Below, piece after piece: positions 5,622-7,658 of a stretch of 7,658 bases of DNA. The stretch's first letter is position 1, and the number at the start of each line of letters is the position of its first letter. The translations under genes were made by a program, and so were the position numbers. The DNA lies in contig JAHWKH010000105.1 of NCBI GenBank assembly GCA_019347995.1, forward strand, positions 1-7,658, in the 5' to 3' direction. The notes under the pieces are model-generated. The model saw only the letters and a program-made list of their open reading frames with translations, was not told the DNA's origin and searched no databases. The stretch is from Gemmatimonadota bacterium. Its GTDB lineage: Bacteria; Gemmatimonadota; Gemmatimonadetes; Longimicrobiales; UBA6960.

Positions 5622-7658
5622 TCAGTCGCCCGTCGGCACCGCCCGCACGCCCACCTCCTCCTCCTCGAACGACGCCTCCAGCATCTGACGCCGGAGCAGG
5701 GTGGCGTACGTCCCGCCCAGGGCCACCAGCTCCGCGTGGGTGCCGCGCTCCACGATGCGGCCCTCGTCCAGCACCAGGATCTGGTCGGCGTGCATCACCG
5801 CCGAGACCCGGTGGCTGATGATGAACGACGTGCGGCCGCGCATGACGTGGCGCAGGTCGTCGAGGATGCGGGCCTCGGTGTGGGTGTCCACCGCCGAGAG
5901 GGCATCGTCGAGCACGAGGATGGCCGGATCGCGCGCCACGGCACGGGCCAGCGTCGCGCGCTGCTTCTGACCGCCGGACAGGTTTATGCCGCGCTCTCCC
6001 AGCAGGGTGCGGTAGCCGCCGGGGAAGGAGACGATGGAGTCGTGGAGCTGGGCGATCTTGGCCGCCTCGACCACCACCTCCTCGGGGTCCTCGTCGTCCG
6101 TGGTGGTCCCGGTGGGGAAGGTGGGCTCGCGCGGGAGCCCGAGCCCGATGTTCTCCTCGATGGTGTCCGAGAACAGGAAGGGATCCTGGGGCACCATGCC
6201 CACCACGCGGCGCAGGTCCGCCGGGTCGTGCTCGCTGAGCGGCCGGCCATCCAGCAGGATCTCGCCCTCGCTGGGGTCGTAGAGCCTGGGGATGAGGGAC
6301 ACCAGCGTCGTCTTCCCCGAGCCCGTGGGGCCCACCACGGCCACCGTCTCGCCGGGGCGCGCCAGGAAGCTCACGTCCTCGAGCACGAGCCGCTCGGTGC
6401 CCGGGTAGCGGAACGCGACGCCCCGGAACTCGATCTCCCCACGAAGCCCGTCCACGGGGGCCGGGCGCGCCGGGACGGGCAGCGAGGGCTCGGCCTCCAG
6501 CACGGTGTTCAGGCGGCCCATGCTGGCGCCGCCGCGCTGGAACAGCGTCACCACCCACCCCAGGGCGATCATCGGCCAGATGAGGAGCGCGAGATAGAAG
6601 AAGAACGCGACGAAGTCGCCGATGGTGATGGCGCCCGCCATGACCAGGCGACCGCCGAACCAGAGCACGATCACCATGGCCACGCCCGTGAGCAGGCCCA
6701 GCAGGGGATGGAACAGCCCCGCCGCCTTCACCAGGTCGACGTTCCTCCGCTTGTACTCGGCGTTCAGCTCGTCGAACTGTCGGGCCTGGGCCTCCTCCTG
6801 GGCGTAGGCGCGCACGATGCGCACGCCGGTGAGGTTCTCCTGCACCAGCGTGGAGAGCGTCGAGAACTGCTCCTGGATCTTCTCGAAGCGGTGGTGGATG
6901 ATCCGGCCGAAGGTGAGCACCACGGGAGGCAGCAGCACCATCGGGATCATGGCGTAGAGCGTGAGGCGCGGGCTGATGTAGAGCATCACCGCGAGCGCCA
7001 GCAGGAAGCCCACGATCGTGTTGACCGAGTACATCACCGCCGGCCCGGCCGCCTGACGCACCGCCAGGACGTCGTTGGTGGCCCGGCTCATGAGGTCGCC
7101 GGTGCGGTTGCGCGCGTAGAACGACGCGTCGAGGCGCATGAGATGGCGGAAGAAGTCGTTCCTGAGATCCACCTCCATGCGCCGGCTGATGCCGTTGAGG
7201 AGCTCGCGCATGCCGTAGCGGGCGGCGCCGCCCACCAGCGCCGTCACCACGATGAGGGCGGCGTAGAGGACGATGCGTCCCATGGTCGCGCCGGGCTCAC
7301 CAAGGGCGTCGATGGCCAGCTTGATGAACCACGGCGCCGCGAGGGCGAACGACTGGGCGACCACCACCAGCAGGAGCCCGAGGAGCATCCCCCGCCGGTA
7401 GGGCCGGTCGGAGGTCATGGCGTCGTACGAGTCCGCCACCGCCAGGATGCGGGACTCCAGCGGAATCTCCTGGCCCTGCATCCGGAACATGGAGTGCTGC
7501 CCGTCGTACCGCTCGTGGTGGTAGGCGGCCACCTCGAAGGGGATGTCGCGCCGCATGGCCACCAGCTTCTGGCCGAGCTCCGTCGCCCGGATGACGTGGG
7601 TGCGCATCACCGCCCTCTCGTCCTCCGTGAGGGCTCCCGACTTGCGGAGGATGGCGTC
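5622..7658 (-). CDS. ABC exporter (TMD-NBD half-transporter) fused in frame to the C-terminal part of an HD-GYP-like domain; 5' end beyond window
   Basis: The main part is a lipid- or drug-exporter-type half transporter, acting as a dimer in the inner membrane. Residues are numbered from the edge codon at 7658. Residues 1-90 are HD-GYP-like, and the exporter runs from Met91 (7388) for 588 residues, a normal full length. Six membrane helices are followed by an ATPase domain with Walker A GPTGSGKT (443-450, Lys449), Q-loop Gln491, a GERG element, signature LSGGQ (560-564), Walker B ending LDD (Asp584, then Asp585) and the H-loop His616 in SHR. Asp585 stands where the catalytic glutamate usually is, as in the MdlA/YheI-type subunit of heterodimeric exporters. 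A second subunit would then be expected but is not in the window. An acidic Thr/Asp/Glu-rich insertion lies between Q-loop and signature. The frame has no stop up to 7658, so the true start is outside. GTG 7610, ATG 7607 and ATG 7388 are internal candidates, none with a convincing ribosome binding site. The substrate is unknown. Confidence 0.85.
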   Translation of the reverse strand, partial: DAILRKSGALTEDERAVMRTHVIRATELGQKLVAMRRDIPFEVAAYHHERYDGQHSMFRMQGQEIPLESRILAVADSYDAMTSDRPYRRGMLLGLLLVVVAQSFALAAPWFIKLAIDALGEPGATMGRIVLYAALIVVTALVGGAARYGMRELLNGISRRMEVDLRNDFFRHLMRLDASFYARNRTGDLMSRATNDVLAVRQAAGPAVMYSVNTIVGFLLALAVMLYISPRLTLYAMIPMVLLPPVVLTFGRIIHHRFEKIQEQFSTLSTLVQENLTGVRIVRAYAQEEAQARQFDELNAEYKRRNVDLVKAAGLFHPLLGLLTGVAMVIVLWFGGRLVMAGAITIGDFVAFFFYLALLIWPMIALGWVVTLFQRGGASMGRLNTVLEAEPSLPVPARPAPVDGLRGEIEFRGVAFRYPGTERLVLEDVSFLARPGETVAVVGPTGSGKTTLVSLIPRLYDPSEGEILLDGRPLSEHDPADLRRVVGMVPQDPFLFSDTIEENIGLGLPREPTFPTGTTTDDEDPEEVVVEAAKIAQLHDSIVSFPGGYRTLLGERGINLSGGQKQRATLARAVARDPAILVLDDALSAVDTHTEARILDDLRHVMRGRTSFIISHRVSAVMHADQILVLDEGRIVERGTHAELVALGGTYATLLRRQMLEASFEEEEVGVRAVPTGD
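7386..7406 (-). other. Junction between HD-GYP-like and ABC exporter sequence (RPYRRG-M)
   Basis: The seven residues R-P-Y-R-R-G-M encoded here fit both partners. HD-GYP domains commonly continue SDRPYR, followed by a few residues and a helix. ABC exporters commonly start with a short elbow reading LRPYR or similar, directly before the first membrane helix. The crossover therefore lies inside a string that both sequences probably shared. This suggests recombination or assembly joining at a short identical stretch. Confidence 0.6.
7389..7658 (-). other. HD-GYP-like phosphohydrolase domain fragment, N-terminal part of the ABC exporter frame
   Basis: The first 90 visible codons match the later part of an HD-GYP domain, a family that commonly hydrolyses cyclic di-GMP. 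The order is DAILRKSGALTEDE at the edge, then a metal-ligand-type His21 (in MRTHV), the His47-His48 pair in YHHERYDG, the IPLESRILAVADSYDAMTSDRPYRRG stretch with Asp76 and Asp79, and the characteristic RPYR. The GYP triplet itself is absent: the aligned place in DGQHSMFRMQG has His-Ser-Met. The earlier half with the HD dyad would lie beyond the window. The helices that normally follow RPYR in this family are missing because the frame passes straight into the exporter. Confidence 0.8.

Noticed and set aside
5548..6558. Upstream extension of the DUF1499 frame through the exporter gene
   Set aside because: The extension runs in another frame of the ABC exporter ATPase domain and has no family similarity. 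The DUF1499 gene has its own ATG at 5547 with a ribosome binding site.

Overview
This is a GC-rich, gene-dense bacterial window with GTG and TTG starts, overlapping genes and short intergenic gaps. The gene content (a pyruvoyl-type arginine decarboxylase in a bacterium, Uma2 and DUF1499 proteins, an HD-GYP-like segment) and codon use would fit Gemmatimonadota or a similar high-GC soil or sediment lineage. That placement is inference; there is no marker gene here to settle it.

Layout: two convergent blocks meet at about 4073-4108. The left block reads rightward. It holds a pyruvoyl-dependent arginine decarboxylase (119-685), an agmatinase overlapping it by 10 bases (676-1596), a 156-base gap, a two-HKD phospholipase D / cardiolipin synthase-like protein (1753-3351), and a CcdA/DsbD-type thiol-disulfide transporter overlapping it by 8 bases (3344-4072). 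The right block reads leftward. It holds an ABC exporter whose reading frame runs off the right edge of the window (5622-7658, 5' partial), a membrane-anchored DUF1499 protein (4792-5547) and a Uma2-family PD-(D/E)XK nuclease-like protein (4109-4678).

How the genes fit together: the first two make a complete two-step route from arginine through agmatine to putrescine plus urea, and their overlap suggests coupled translation. The next pair serves the cell envelope (phospholipid head-group transfer; transfer of reducing power across the inner membrane) and is also overlapped, but no common pathway is evident. The ABC exporter subunit has aspartate where most ABC ATPases have the catalytic glutamate after Walker B, as in the degenerate-site half of heterodimeric exporters (MdlA/YheI type). 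No partner subunit is in the window.

The most unusual feature is at the right edge. The ABC exporter frame is continuous at its N-terminus with the C-terminal part of an HD-GYP-type phosphohydrolase domain. The join lies in the residues RPYRRG-M, a string that belongs naturally both to the end of HD-GYP domains and to the N-terminal elbow of ABC exporters. It is either a real fusion made at a short shared sequence or a chimeric assembly at a shared k-mer; the sequence alone cannot decide. Otherwise the window looks like ordinary chromosomal housekeeping and accessory genes. I found no RNA genes, CRISPR arrays, insertion sequences or attachment sites.
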